64,000 bases of DNA from Prorocentrum cordatum (taxonomy: Eukaryota > Sar > Dinophyceae > Prorocentrales > Prorocentraceae): positions 751,037-815,036 of the forward strand of contig CAUYUJ010017993.1 of assembly GCA_963575745.1 (NCBI GenBank), written 5' to 3'. Of this stretch, positions 20,200 through 30,800 are shown one piece after another (position 1 is the stretch's first letter; every line of letters begins with the position of its first letter). The translations under genes were made by a program, and so were the position numbers. The notes under the pieces were generated by a model. It was not told the DNA's origin, searched no databases, and was given only the letters and a program-made list of their open reading frames with translations.

Positions 20200-20925
20200 G
20201 AAAGAAGTGAGACACTTCGGAAAGTCGCAGCTGGAGCCCTGGATCCCCTCTCTGTCTGCGCCATTTTCCGAGCCGCCTCAATGGGTGAGGACCTCGGGGC
20301 CCGAATCTGGATGAAAGCGCTCGGCTCGAACAGAATTGGGATGCTAGGATCTCAGCGAGGAGCACTTCGTCGGAAGGGATCAGGACGAGGATAAATCCGT
20401 TTCCGTTGCGTTTTGGAGCGGAACGCTCTGAGAAGGCCGCGGAACACGAGACATTTCCCAGATCAGCGGGACCTCGGAGTCGATTCTCGACAAATCCCCA
20501 CTCGATTTTACCCTCATCCTGGCTTCCTCTTACCTCGATCTCTTTTTGCGTCGGCGGCTAGGCAGAGTGGGACTGCGCTGGCGACGAGAGGCTTAAACGG
20601 GGATGCCGTTAGAACAAATTGTGCCACCACGCAAGAAGAGGAGCGAGGAGAGGACGCGGCCGAAGGAAAATAGGGATGGAGCGGACGGCTCAGGGGTCAG
20701 ATCGCTCCCCGAGCGTGTCTCGTCTTACCCTGATGTCCGACGTTGCAAAACAGTGCAACATCGCAAAAAATCACGACCAGAGCCCCGTACACTATCTTTC
20801 TGCGTAATTTTTCGAGCCGGCTTGACCTGTGAAGGTCCCGAGGCCCGAAATTGAGCGAAAAAAACCCCGGCTTGAAAACATTGAGTCGCCAGGATCTCAG
20901 GGTACCTCGGTCTCGCCGCCCCTTC
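20200..20925. other. unique-looking spacer with a weak ~70-base duplication
   Basis: A block with CCTCGGGGCCCGAATCTGGA and GGATCTCAGCGAGG (20290-20365) is loosely echoed at 20835-20910 (CCCGAGGCCCGAAATTGAGC, GGATCTCAGGGTACCTCGG). No gene supported. Confidence 0.4.
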
Positions 20926-20929
20926 TTCG

Positions 20930-21265
20930 CGACGGCGGCAACCGCGCCTGCGACGGCGCTGGCGGCGGCCCTCGGCGGCGGCGCGCGATATGCGCAGGCC
21001 CGCGGCGGCGGCGGCCCAGCCGGCGAGGGCCCTGGGCCGCCGCGGGGCGCCGGCGCCGCCCTGGAGGGCGCGGCGGCGCCCGCCGCCGCCGATGCCCCAG
21101 AGGGCCAAGTGGCCGCCGCCGCCGACGCCCCGGGGGGCCAATTGGCGGCCAGCGCCGCCCGCCCAGCGGCGGCCAGCGCCAGCGCCCAGCCTGCCTTGGC
21201 AGCTGGCGGTGCCAGGCACGCGGCGTCGGCGTCGACGGGCGGCGGCGCCGCCGGCGCCGGTGGTC
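20930..21265. repeat. GCC/GGC-rich low-complexity tract
   Basis: Over 330 bases dominated by GCCGCC and GGCGGC, encoding Ala/Gly/Arg/Pro-rich strings in every frame. Not called coding. Confidence 0.6.
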
Positions 21266-21267
21266 AG

Positions 21268-21443
21268 GATCGTGTAACCGATCCCCATCCCCATCCCCAT
21301 GCCCTTCGAGACCCCCACCAGATTACCACCCCAGTTGGGGATATACGCCCCTCGAAGCCCGAAGGGGGCGACCTATACAGGGGGTAGATCGGCCAGTGTG
21401 GCCCAGGCCACGCCGCTGGGGATGGGGATCGGTCAAACGATAC
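21268..21443. mobile_element. short inverted-repeat element, family C (MITE-like)
   Basis: Left end ATCGTGTAACCGATCCCCAT and right end, inverted, ATCGTTTGACCGATCCCCAT, then CCCC in both. About 175 bases, no coding capacity. Inside is a second inverted pair around CCCTCGAAGCCCGAAGGGGG. Single copy in the window. Confidence 0.65.
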
Positions 21444-21444
21444 T

Positions 21445-22128
21445 CAGGTGGGGCTGCGGGGAGGGCCGCGCGCCCCAGACGCGCCGCGCAGGCCCCGCCG
21501 GGGGGCAGCGTCAGTCAGAGGTGGGCGAGCCGAGGTGAACCGAGCGCGTGCCACTCCTCGCAGGGTGCCTGCGCGCGAGCGCCCGCGGAAAAGCGTATGT
21601 CTGCCTTCCTGTGGAATGGACCGCACATCCCGGCGGCGCATCCAAGCCGTGTGCGCATCCAGTCTTTTTTTCTGCGGGCAGTGGAACGCGCTCGTCGAGA
21701 GAGATGGCGGCATGTGGCCCTCGGGGGGACCTCTCGTCGCGCAGCTCGGTATCGGATCTCGGGGGGGGGGGTCGGGGACTGGCGTTGCTGCCGTGGTCTC
21801 ACCCCGCCCTGCTCCGGGACAGGTGGGGAGCTGGGCCGGGGTAGCCGAGCACGGGCACCCCCGGCCCCCCGGTCTCCCACCGATCGCTGTGAGAACGAAT
21901 TCGGAAGCACCTCATGGGAGCCTGGCGTGCCCTTTTGATTCTGCCTCGGGGGTGGACAGAACCCCCAACAGTGACACGTCGATTAGTGAATTGTCCGTTT
22001 TCGGTTCTCGAGAGGGAGCCGTGGCCGTTATTTTCCAGGCTTGCGCCCGCCAGGTTTGGGCCTCAGGTCGTTTTCACTAAACCACGTTTTACTAAAGGGG
22101 GGTCTGTCCATCCCCGACTGCCTCCAGC
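21445..22128. other. no gene recognised
   Basis: GC-rich unique-looking sequence. Several overlapping frames are open on both strands with Arg/Pro/Gly-rich products and no motif. Confidence 0.35.
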
Positions 22129-22129
22129 A

Positions 22130-22255
22130 TCGATTCGCGTTGGTCAGCGTCTGGGAGTCGACGAGATAGCGCCGATGTAGCGTCGGTTGGCGTCGATTGG
22201 CGTGTATTGAGAGTCCATTGGCATCGACTAGCGTCGATTGGCTTCGATTCGTCAG
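22130..22255. repeat. degenerate 10-12-base GCGTCGATTGG repeat
   Basis: Variants of TAGCGTCGATTGGC (GCGTCGGTTGGCGTCGATTG, GGCATCGACTAGCGTCGATT) tandemly arranged. Confidence 0.7.
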
Positions 22256-22448
22256 AGCCGGCAGGATGGTATGGGAGGCTCCCATGAGTTGCCGCCGAAA
22301 ACTTTCCAAGGTTACCTTGGCGATCCGTGCGCGACTGGGGGGCAACTCTCCAAGGTTGCCCTGGCGTTCTTGCCCCTTCCGCCCATCCTTGGCAGCTCTC
22401 GCTGGCCAAACGCCGTTTGAAACATGTCCCCACGGTCCTCCAAGGCCC

Positions 22449-22640
22449 CTGCATCCCCACACCCCCGACGTCATGATTTTTCCATTACGTCGACCTCCAG
22501 AGGTCCCGACCCTTTCCCCAGGACCGGCTTTGCATCCCGAGCCGTTTTTCGACGCTCCCGAGGCCCGGCGAGGGCCCCCCAGAGGCCGAAAATTTAGGAA
22601 AACCTCCCGTCGTGATGTTTTCATTGCCCGAGGGGGTCGG
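22449..22640 (-). repeat. dispersed ~190-base repeat, copy 2 (inverted)
   Basis: Inverted counterpart of 19998-20190, with CGACCTCCAGAGGTCCCGAC, AGCCGTTTTTCGACGCTCCC and ATGTTTTCATTGCCCGAGGG. The two copies form a long inverted pair about 2.3 kb apart. Confidence 0.8.
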
Positions 22641-23080
22641 GGTCCTTTGCGCGCATCTCTCCCTTGTGTCTCCCTTGTGTGTCCCTTGTGTGTCCCGCGT
22701 GGCTCGGGCGCATGCTCGCACAGGCGTGCCGTTCCGTTCCGTTCCGTTCCTCCCTTGTGTGTCCCTGGGCCCCTTCTGCGCCTGGCCCCTGCCCTCTGGC
22801 GGTACGACGCGCGCCGCCCGGCCGGGCGCCTGCGGGGCCCACGGACCGCCGCCCTCCCAAAACGGGGCGTCCCTGGCTGGGGCCTCTCTCTTTGGGAGTC
22901 GTGGCTAGAGGGTGTCTTCACTCATCTCCAAGGTGTGAGCTGGCCCGCGCGTTGGGTGAGCTCGCCCTAGCGCTGTGCGCTATTGGGCTGGTCCCTTCCG
23001 TCTCGACTGTTCCGAGGCGCCGTCTCATCTCATCTCATATACATATAACGGCGCACCGGGTCCGGGGGCCCAGGGCCAGG
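22641..23080. other. short CCCTTGTGTGTC repeats, then spacer
   Basis: CTCCCTTGTGTGTCCCTTGT repeats (22655-22700) and a GTTCC run (22730-22750); the remainder is unique-looking with no recognisable gene. Confidence 0.5.
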
Positions 23081-23084
23081 ACCA

Positions 23085-23510
23085 CGGCCACAAATGTGGG
23101 TGCCGAGGCCTGGGGGGCGCAAACGGCCCCCCAAAAGCGCCCAAGAGGAGGCCAAGATGGGCAAACCCACCTGAAATTTCAAGCTCTCCGCCATCAAGAT
23201 CCCATAGGCATCCAAGAGGGTCCCAAAAGGCCAACAAAAGAGAACAAAGAAGCGTCCTAGACACTCCAACAGGCCCCCAAGAGGCCCCCAAGAGGCCCCC
23301 AAGAGAGCCCGAAGAGGCACAAATGGCCCCATTCCCTTCGTAAAACGTATATTTTTTAATAGATTGCTTATTTTCGCTGTCGTACTGTTTTCGACGACTT
23401 CCGACGTCCGCAAGATCGCCCCACGATGGCCAGAAATGCCGCCACAGAGCCCCAAGACGGCCCAAGAAAGCCCCAAGACGGTCCAAGAAGCGCCCAAAAC
23501 CCCCCGTTTG
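23085..23510. repeat. GGCCCCCAAGAG repeats (inverted orientation of CTTGGGGGCC family)
   Basis: AGGCCCCCAAGAGGCCCCCA arrays at 23270-23320 and related text at 23100-23160 and 23440-23500. An AT-rich patch at 23340-23370 interrupts. Confidence 0.7.
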
Positions 23511-23930
23511 GCGGCATCCAGCCCCTCAGGCCACTTCGCGGGGATCGGCGCCAGCCGCTTCCAGCACCGGCGCCCCGCAACGGCAGGCGCTCTCGGACGG
23601 CTCAGGGGTGCAGTGGTTCTCGCTCTGACCGCGGGGCGGCCCGACCAGGTTTCCGCGCGCGAGCAACGCCAAAGACACGCAGTGGTGAAGCCTCCTGGCG
23701 TGCCTATAGGCCTACCAAGCAATGTTCTAAGAACCTTTTGCGGTTTCCACGAAATGTTCATAGAATACTTCTGGTTGATATTGTTTTGTTTTCACACATC
23801 GGGTTCATGTTTGAAGAGCACTGTTTTTGTTCTTCGAACATTTGGGTTCTAAGCACATTTCGTGATAGGACTATAGGAATACCGGGACGGTCGGTCCCTG
23901 CTCAACAAAAAGCTCGATCTGTAGAGAGTC
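23510..23930. other. spacer with weak inverted repeat
   Basis: AATGTTCTAAGAACC (23720) and, inverted, AATGTGCTTAGAACCC (about 23840-23860) suggest a worn inverted-repeat element of about 160 bases. No gene recognised. Confidence 0.35.
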
Positions 23931-23934
23931 GGGA

Positions 23935-24077
23935 AACAAGCAATGATCTGTACATGCAGCCTCGGAGGCCCGTGGGCCCCCGTCCCCGGCGCGCGGAGCG
24001 CGCAAGGTCCGGCGGTGGACGCGCCGTGGGGCCCCAGCGCTGATCCGAGGTATCCGCGCGGACCTCCCCATTTCCCC
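23935..24077. mobile_element. inverted-repeat element, family B, worn copy
   Basis: The right half reads GGGGCCCCAGCGCTGATCCG, then GGTATCCGCGCGGACCTCCC, matching the family B arm (TCCGCGCGGATTTCTCGGA, inverted). It ends directly before a diverged module head at 24079. Confidence 0.45.
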
Positions 24078-24078
24078 G

Positions 24079-24540
24079 AACATCGTGCATTGTTGGGTCA
24101 ACGTTTGGAAGAGACAGCGCCCCGCGTCCTCACGCCTCCCAGTGCCCCCGCCCTCCCTCTTCCTCCCATGCCATCCGTGCCTTTTCCTTCCGCATGTTAC
24201 TGTTTCGGCACACCCCTCACACGCATCGTGACCCCATAGAGAGCATCTCCACGGAAAGCCCCCATATGGAGATCAACCTAAGGCCCCAGTGACAAAGCCC
24301 GCGTGCGGTATCATCCTCCATCTTCGGCACGCCATTCACACGTTTCGTGGTCCCAAAGGGAGCTCCACCGAAGGAACTAGAGGCAGCGCCCGCGTACAGT
24401 TGTACCCCCCTGTCGGTGCACCCCTCACACCGCATGCGGTTCAATTCCCATCTCGATGCACCCCATCACACGCTTCGTGGCCCCATAGGGGGCTCCACCG
24501 AAGGCCCCAGGGGCAGCGCCCGCACGCGGTTCCAATCTCC
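24079..24540 (+). repeat. composite module, copy 4
   Basis: Diverged head (GTGCATTGTTGGGTCAACGT, then TTGGAAGAGACAGCGCCCCG) at 24079-24130, pyrimidine tract, then about four array units with CACACGTTTCGTGGTCCCAA, GGGGGCTCCACCGAAGGCCC and AGTGACAAAGCCCGCGTGCG. Confidence 0.75.
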
Positions 24541-24689
24541 ATCTGGGATCTTCTCGTTCGTTTCCGTTCAATAGGTTATGCCGTGGTGTGTTCCCGTGTC
24601 GCCCGGTCGGTGACGGGGGTCATTATGGCGGTAGGGTCGGATGCCGCCCGAGGGGCCCGCGCGTCGAGACATTTTCAACATGTTGATGT

Positions 24690-25030
24690 GGTTCGGCCCG
24701 TTCCGCATGAGGCATCCTCACAAGTCTGCGTTCCGAGATCACCTGACTTGACATGCTCTGGCCCGTTTCGCTTTGGGCTCCAAGACATTACGCGAGAGGT
24801 GGTCTGGCCCATATGTCCTGAAACCGTCAAACCTTGCGGCTAGGGGATACCGTGACCTGGGGTTGCCTCGTCCTTTTTTTACTTGCGACATTGTCGCTAC
24901 GCGAGGTGGTCCCTGTCTGTTTCGCCTGAGACGTTCTCGAAATTATGGGCAAAGAGATGCCGCGTGCGAGGGGGTCCAGCCATTTTCGCATGAGACGTCC
25001 CCGCCATTCCGAGCAAACGTTGAAGAGTGC
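24690..25030. repeat. ~64-base minisatellite, first block (worn)
   Basis: Degenerate units with CTGGCCCGTTTCGC, GAGACGTCC/GAGACGTTC and TTCCGAGAT. Same family as 25765-26490 but more diverged. Confidence 0.65.
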
Positions 25031-25764
25031 TAAGCGAAGGAGGGGGAGGAGGAGTGGCAGGGTGACTGAGGACGAGGGGAAGGAAGTATTATGCTCGTAA
25101 TGCTGTCAGACAAATGATCGTTTTCTTATTCATTGTTTTGCCGATCGGCGCTGGCCCTCGCCGCCCCCTCCCCCCCCATGGGAAAGATCTTGGCTGTTTG
25201 AGGCGCCTGTTTCGAGCAGGTGGAGTCCCCCCCACATGACGCACTGTACGCACTGTAACAAAAAGTCACTCTAAGCAGAGGTCCGGAGCCAGACCCCCCC
25301 TTGTGCCCAATGTCGAAACGCCGAACAAGAAAACGTTCACAACATACTCCTGTTTTCAATGCTCTCGGGGTACTTCTCGTCGCCAGGGCTGGACGCGGCT
25401 CGTTCGTGCCTGGCGATGCGGGCTGGTGCTCTGCCGACGAAGGGTGTGTCACGGGTCCATTCGTGCCAGATTGTGGGGATGTCTCGAACGGTTCGTTTTG
25501 CTGGGTGGAGGTGTGTTTTGGAGCCGCATGGTCCTCATTGGCCACTTCGGTTGGCTTTTTGAAATGTTTTGGGCCCCATCCAGGGCTTGCCTCGGCTGGC
25601 GAGGGGGACGGTGCACCCGAGCCCCATTGCCCGGGTCGCCCAGGACAGGTTCGGGCGACCCCGGCAACCCTAACGGCTGTGCCAGAGAGGTGCCGGGGAG
25701 GGGTTGCCCTCAAAAGAGCAGGGTGCGCCCCATGGCCCACAGCCATCCTCGGAACCTCGGGCTC
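25031..25764. other. insert between minisatellite blocks, no gene recognised
   Basis: About 730 bases of unique-looking sequence separating two blocks of one minisatellite. Both strands carry 150-250-residue open frames but no motif; the open minus frame continues into the minisatellite, which argues against coding. Confidence 0.4.
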
Positions 25765-26490
25765 CGTGATCTGAGATGCCCTGACTTGATATGCTCTGGC
25801 TCGTCTCGCCTGAGACGTCGTCACAATTCTGTATTCCAAGACTGGTTCGCGAGGTACTTGGGCCTTTTCTGCCTGAGACATTCTCGGGAACCCAGGCTTC
25901 GAGATGCCCTGAGTTGAGGTGCTCTGGCCCGTTTCTCTTGAGACGTCCTCACCACTCTGAGTTCCAAGATGTGGTTCGCGAGGTACTCAGGCACGTTTCG
26001 CCTGAGACATCCTCGGAATCCGTGGCTATGACCGTTCGGCTCGAGACGTCCTCGCAGCTCTGGTCTGAGGGTGCGGTCCACGAGGCGCTCAGGCCCGTGT
26101 TCGCCCGAGACGTCCTCGGAGCGCCGGGCTCCGAGGGGCCTCGACGTGAGGCTCTCTGGCCCGCTCGGCGTGAGGCGTCCTCGCAGCTCACACCGCTGGG
26201 TTCCGAGATGCGGCTCGCGAGGTGCTCTGGCCCGTGTCGACTGAGACATCCTCACACCTCCGGGCTCCAAGATGTGGTTCGCCAGGTACTCAGGCCCGTG
26301 TTCGCCTGAGGCAGCCTCCGAGCCCGGGGTCACCGCGAGATACACCGAATTGAGGTGCCTCTGGCCCGTTCCGCTCGAGACGTCCTCACCACTCCGAGTT
26401 CCAAGACGTTGTCCGTGAGGTGCTCAGGCCCGTTTCGCCTGAGACATCTTCGGAATCCCTGACTCCGAGATGCCCTGACTTGAGGTGACC
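25765..26490. repeat. 64-base minisatellite, main block, about 11-12 units
   Basis: Units with TGCTCTGGCCCGTTTCGCCT, GAGACGTCCTCACAA and TTCCAAGATGTGGTTCGCGA. The spacing of CCCGTT (26365 to 26429) is 64 bases. Confidence 0.85.
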
Positions 26491-26800
26491 CGGGTCTAAG
26501 TGCACCACTCTTGAAGGCGTTATTGATGGAGTGATTGCTTGGGCTGCGCCCAGTGCCGGGGGAATCTGGGGACCAACAGAAGGTGACAGAACAAACGAGA
26601 AGTCCCCATGTGTCATGCAACATCGCAGAGCGGATCTCGTTCGGAAAGCAATCCGATGGGCCCAGAGTGTCCTGGAGAGTTTCGTTCCGGATTTCGAAGT
26701 GAACCTCGTGCGGATCTTGCTTGCTCAGGAGTGAGGACGAAAAGCATCCACGCGAAATTCTCTCCGTTCTTCGCTCGCCGCGTCGGCATTGTGTACTAGG
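26491..26800. other. no gene recognised
   Basis: Unique-looking DNA of more even composition between two repeat arrays. No motif. Confidence 0.4.
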
Positions 26801-26829
26801 AGAAGCCCACGCCAAGGAGCCGCTGCAGC

Positions 26830-27592
26830 ACGCCCGCATGGTCGGTGCGCCGACGTCTCGGTGCACCCCTCGCACGCCCCGTGCGAGCACGGGGCCGCTC
26901 CACCCGCAGGGCCCCACGGGCAGCCGCGCACGCGGCCCCGCCCCGAGCTTCGGTGCACCCTGCGCGCGCTCCGCGGCCCCGCGGGGGAGCTCTGCCAAAG
27001 TCTCCGCTGGCAGCGCCCGCATGCGGTCCCACCCGCCATTTCGGCGCACCCTGCAGGGAGCTCCACCGGAGGCCCCCAGTCGCAGCGCCCGCAGGGGGCA
27101 TCGCCCTCCAGCTTCAGCGCTGCTCTCCTCGGTTGCTGGCCCCCCTCCTTCGTTTCATTCTCCCTGCGGTGCTGGAAGGCTCCAGTGGCAGCGCCCGCGT
27201 GGGGTTCCACCTTGCATGTCGATGCACCCCATCACACGCTCCGTGGGCCCATAGGGCTGGGCCACAGGGAGCTCCACTTTAGGCTTCAGTGGCAGCGCCC
27301 GCGTGCGGTCCCACCCGCCATTTCGGCACACCTCTCACACGTTTAGTGGCCTCATAGAGAGCTTCACCGAAGGCCCCAGTGGCCTCTGTTGTTGGCTTCC
27401 CTTCTTCAGTTCATGTTCCTCTCGATGCTCGGGGGCCACGGTGGCAGCGCCCGCATGGTGGGCCCGCCGCACTTCGGCACGCCGTTCACGCTCTTTGTGG
27501 CCCCAAAAGGAGATCCACTGGAGACGATAGTTTTTACAACGACGGTACTCGCAGCTACATCTGCTTGGGCCCTTCGCCAGGCTAATTTCTGT
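26830..27592 (+). repeat. composite module, copy 5 (array plus tail)
   Basis: Diverged array units of about 90 bases (ACCCCATCACACGCTCCGTG, GGAGCTCCACTTTAGGCTTC, AGTGGCAGCGCCCGCGTGCG) end at about 27530. The shared tail follows: ACTCGCAGCTACATCTGCTT, then GGGCCCTTCGCCAGGCTAAT (27546-27585). No head was seen at its left end. Confidence 0.7.
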
Positions 27593-27727
27593 GCACGTTG
27601 CTGTTTGCTCCACGACGGCCCAGGGCGTCCCAAACCGACTATAACCACAACCAGTGTGCTCATGCCGAGATCGGCAGGCTCTCGCCTGCGTGATCTCCCA
27701 GATGAGTCCACCAGCAGTGTTTTTCCT

Positions 27728-27762
27728 CAACCATCCTGTGGTGTTGGGTCCATTTTGGTGTG
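27728..27762 (+). repeat. module head, partial
   Basis: CCATCCTGTGGTGTTGGGTC is exact, but the downstream GAAGAGACAGCG half is replaced by CATTTTGGTGTGTTTTCAC. No array follows. Confidence 0.7.
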
Positions 27763-27769
27763 TTTTCAC

Positions 27770-29030
27770 AACCATCCCCGTCTGAGCGTCCCTTCTTCCT
27801 TTCGTTCGTCCCCCCTCTCTTTGCCCGCCGGTCAATTCGATAATCAGTGCCCCTGTCTAGCTTGTCGCTGAAGCGGACTTCGCCGCCTCGCCGCTGACGG
27901 AAAATGTCCTGAACAGGAAAAACACATAAACACAAAGGGTTTTATTGGTTTTACGCCGGAAGGGGGCGTCGTTGAAAGGGTGCCTGGCACGGGTGGGGGG
28001 ATCGGGGTGGCGTCGGTGTTTGGAGCTGGCGGTTTGCGTGGCAAATGCGTTCAGCTGGTCGCATCTGTTTGGAACGCGTGACTGGTGGAAATGCCGCTCA
28101 CCAGCAATTGGCAGTCCTCTGCCCGCGTGCCAGAAGAAATCGTCGCGCGTTCGCAACGAGGTGTGGGAAAAGGGGGTTGGGAAGAGAGCGAGTCTCCTTC
28201 CCAGAAGTCCCTTCGATAGGCGGCAAACAGTTATTTCTCGGTTCATACGCCGCACGTCCAACCGAACGAACGAACAACTTTCTCGGCACGCAGTGTTAGC
28301 TTCGCTTGCGCGCATCCTGGCTTCCTTCCGTTGCTTCTTTCGTTTCTTTCTCGCCCTCCTCTTCCTTTTCCTCTTCCTTGCTTTGCCTTGTCCCGCCCCC
28401 TTCTTTTCCAGCTCGGAGCTGTCGCCGCGCGCGAAAAGCGCAACCCAAAGGGCGTTGGTGTAACTTTCTATGTGCCACGAAGTCTCGTGTAATTCCTCGG
28501 TGTGCGGTCTGGTTACATTGCCAAGGCGGGAGGCACACAAAGGAATTTCTTTTGTGTACGATCATTTTCGCCGTCCCCACAAGAGCACGCGCGATTCCTT
28601 TGCGTAGAGCTTGTTTTCCCGCCTCGAGGAGCGCACGTGGCCTGGCGCTACAAACGCAAGGCCGCGGCGCCTGGCAGTGCGATGCAGCTGCGCCGGGTAC
28701 CACGCCCAAAACGATCCTACGTGAATGTTGGCACTTATGCCGAAATCGCGCTGGCAGTCGGCCGGCCGCATCGCTGGCTCTGCACGCCCGCGCGCGCTAC
28801 TGCGTTCTGCTGCCGCGACGCGTGCTGGTGTCAACGGATGAACAAAGTGATGTTGCATGGTGGTTTGGTTGTGCCAATCCACCCTGGCATGTCTGCTGGT
28901 AGCGGAGCTTGGGATCTTGTCGCCACCGACAGCGCTGCCACACCATACGTGTCAGCTGCATCTTAGGACACCGCCGTGCATCAACCTTGGTTCGAGTCGC
29001 CGGGGATCCGGTGGCATGGGTGCGCATGCG
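27770..29030. other. 1.2-kb spacer, no gene recognised
   Basis: Unique-looking sequence with a CTT/CCTCTTCC-rich patch (28320-28400). Overlapping frames are open on both strands but none shows a domain. This is the longest stretch in the middle of the window without visible repeat structure, so an undetected exon is possible. Confidence 0.4.
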
Positions 29031-29032
29031 GC

Positions 29033-29212
29033 ACAGCGCCCCGCGTTCTCACCCGTCCCCCCGCTCCTCCCCCACCCCCTCCTCCCGCTCCTCCCGCCCC
29101 TTGCTCCCCACAAGCGCTCCGTGGCCCCATAGCCATAGGCAGCTCCACCGTAGGCCCCGGTGGCAGGGTTCGCGCGCGATTTCGCCCTCCATTTCGGCAT
29201 GCCCCGTCCTTG
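29033..29212 (+). repeat. composite module remnant
   Basis: Only the end of a head survives (ACAGCGCCCCGCGTTCTCAC), then a CCCCTCCTCCCGCTCC tract and one array unit (CCGTGGCCCCATAGCCATAG, GCAGCTCCACCGTAGGCCCC, GGTGGCAGGGTTCGC). Confidence 0.7.
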
Positions 29213-29227
29213 TTGCCCCTGGATAGA

Positions 29228-29305
29228 AGTCAGGCCTGTCCCGCTACAGGAGGCATATTCAAGAATAGTAAACACATCGTCTGGAGACGATTCTTGTTAC
29301 TAGCG
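29228..29305. mobile_element. inverted-repeat element family A, one-ended copy
   Basis: Left end GTCAGGCCTGTCCCGCTACA, then GGAGGCATATTCAAGAATAG and TCTGGAGACGATT, matching family A copies 1 and 3. No right inverted end is found. Confidence 0.7.
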
Positions 29306-29309
29306 CGCA

Positions 29310-29620
29310 CGACTTAAGCTTGGAGGGCTCGCGCGAGCAGCGTCTGCCAACGAAGCGCGCGCACGAAGGGCTGCCAGCGCGGCGCGCGCGCGCGGGCAGA
29401 TTCGATCTGCCGGGCACGGGGCGGGCGGCCTGGCCCTGCCACGGGCAGTTTCGGCCCCGCGGGGTCGGCGCCGCGTGGCCTCGGCCACGTGGATGAGGCC
29501 AGCTCCTGCCCGCCGAGTGCGCTCCGCTACTTGCAAAATGCCTACCAGCGAGCGCTCGACAAAAGCCATATATTCCTTTGAGTAATGGGTCGCAGAATTT
29601 AGAAACGCGCCACTGGATCA
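29310..29620. other. GC-rich spacer, no gene recognised
   Basis: CGCGCGCGCGGG and similar high-CpG text; Arg/Ala/Pro-rich frames on both strands with no motif. Confidence 0.35.
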
Positions 29621-29627
29621 CCCTGTA

Positions 29628-29945
29628 ATTGAAAACGGGGGGGGGCTCGCAGAACCTCCCCCCCTACCCCCTTCAAAGATGGGGGGATTTTCGACTCCCC
29701 CCCCCTCCTTCCCTTAAGGGGGAAGGGGGAGGGGGGTGTTCCCCCCCCCTTCCCTCCCTTAAGGGGGAGGGGGGTGTTCTGATCCCCCACCCCTCCTTAA
29801 AATGGGGGGGAACCAGACCCCGCCCCCCTCCCCCCTTTGGTGCTGGAAGGGAGGGGGAGGGGGGGGGGGGGTCGAACCCCCCCCTCCCCTCCTTTGCGCC
29901 GAACAGGGGGCGGGGGAGGGGGCCTGTTCCACAAGGGGGGGAGGT
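29628..29945. repeat. G-run and C-run cluster
   Basis: Repeated blocks of CCCCCCTTCCCTTAAGGGGG type, alternating G and C runs of 5-14 bases. The CCTTAAGGG centres make local palindromes, and G runs could form quadruplexes. Confidence 0.8.
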
Positions 29946-30118
29946 CTAGCGTCGGGATAGTGAGCAGAGAGTAGTGAGTAGTGAGGAGCAAGTAATGAGT
30001 AGTGAATAGTGAATAGTGAGTAGCCAGTAGATAGTAGCGGGTAGTGAGGAATGCGTAGCGAGTAGTGCGTAGTGAGTAAGTAGTGAGAAGCGCGCAGTGC
30101 GCAGTGAGTAGTGACGGC
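29945..30118. repeat. TAGTGAG heptamer array, block 1
   Basis: Imperfect 7-base units AGTAGTG/AGTGAGT with occasional AGCGGGT and AATAGTG variants. The same array resumes at 30800. Confidence 0.85.
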
Positions 30119-30119
30119 T

Positions 30120-30800
30120 ACACGTAAGAGTGACCCTTGGCCAAAGTGATTTTAGTGCTGACCCTAATGGTCTCGGAGAGATTTTATTGAGGAGTGCGCT
30201 CGGCCTCGTGTCGGCGCACGCTGCACCAGTCTGCGATCGCATCAGAGCGCGTTTGATTCAGGGTGCGCCCCTCACAATCGATCGCAACGCATGCACGGTG
30301 TATTCTGCCGCGTGCTTCGTTCGGCGATGGGGGGCCCAGTCGAGCGGGCGACGTGCTCTCCGCTTTGCAACCGGTCCCAAAAAATCGTCCTGGAATAACT
30401 TTGACCAGCTTTGGCTAACTTTGAATGAGTTGTCGCACTCCGCGCTTTACAACACACACTTTTCACAATTGAAAGTTATTGGCGGCCGCGGGGGGGCAAG
30501 TTTCGGCCCGGTTTCGGCCTTGACGCCGGACCCGGTCAGACGTCATCGCGATGCGGCCCGGCAGTGCCAGAACATTCCGCGGTGGCGCCTGATTACGTCT
30601 GGCTTCGCAGGGCCCTCGGGCGGGTGTTTTGGGGCGCCCGGAACGAATTGGCGGAAGTCCGAAAGCCTGCTGGCGCTAGGGATCTATCAGAGCGCGCCCC
30701 ACCGATCGCTGATGCAATCCGACGGCCTCGGCTTGCGCGGTTGCTCCAGGCCCCCACGGGCCCCCCTAGGGCCGCGCACCAAAGGGCATTCTTGCCTAGG
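30120..30800. other. insert between heptamer blocks, no gene recognised
   Basis: About 680 bases of GC-rich unique-looking DNA. One plus frame is open for the whole insert (30130-30813) but runs into the heptamer array at its stop and shows no motif. The block may be a transposed segment. Confidence 0.4.

Noticed and set aside
20829-21938. A 369-codon GC-rich frame
   Set aside because: Crosses the GCC-rich tract and the family C inverted-repeat element; Arg/Pro/Ala-rich with no domain, and the other frames are also open.
25126-25881. A 251-codon minus-strand frame in the minisatellite insert
   Set aside because: Continues into the minisatellite, overlaps plus-strand frames of similar length, and shows no motif. 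Cannot be excluded but is not supported.
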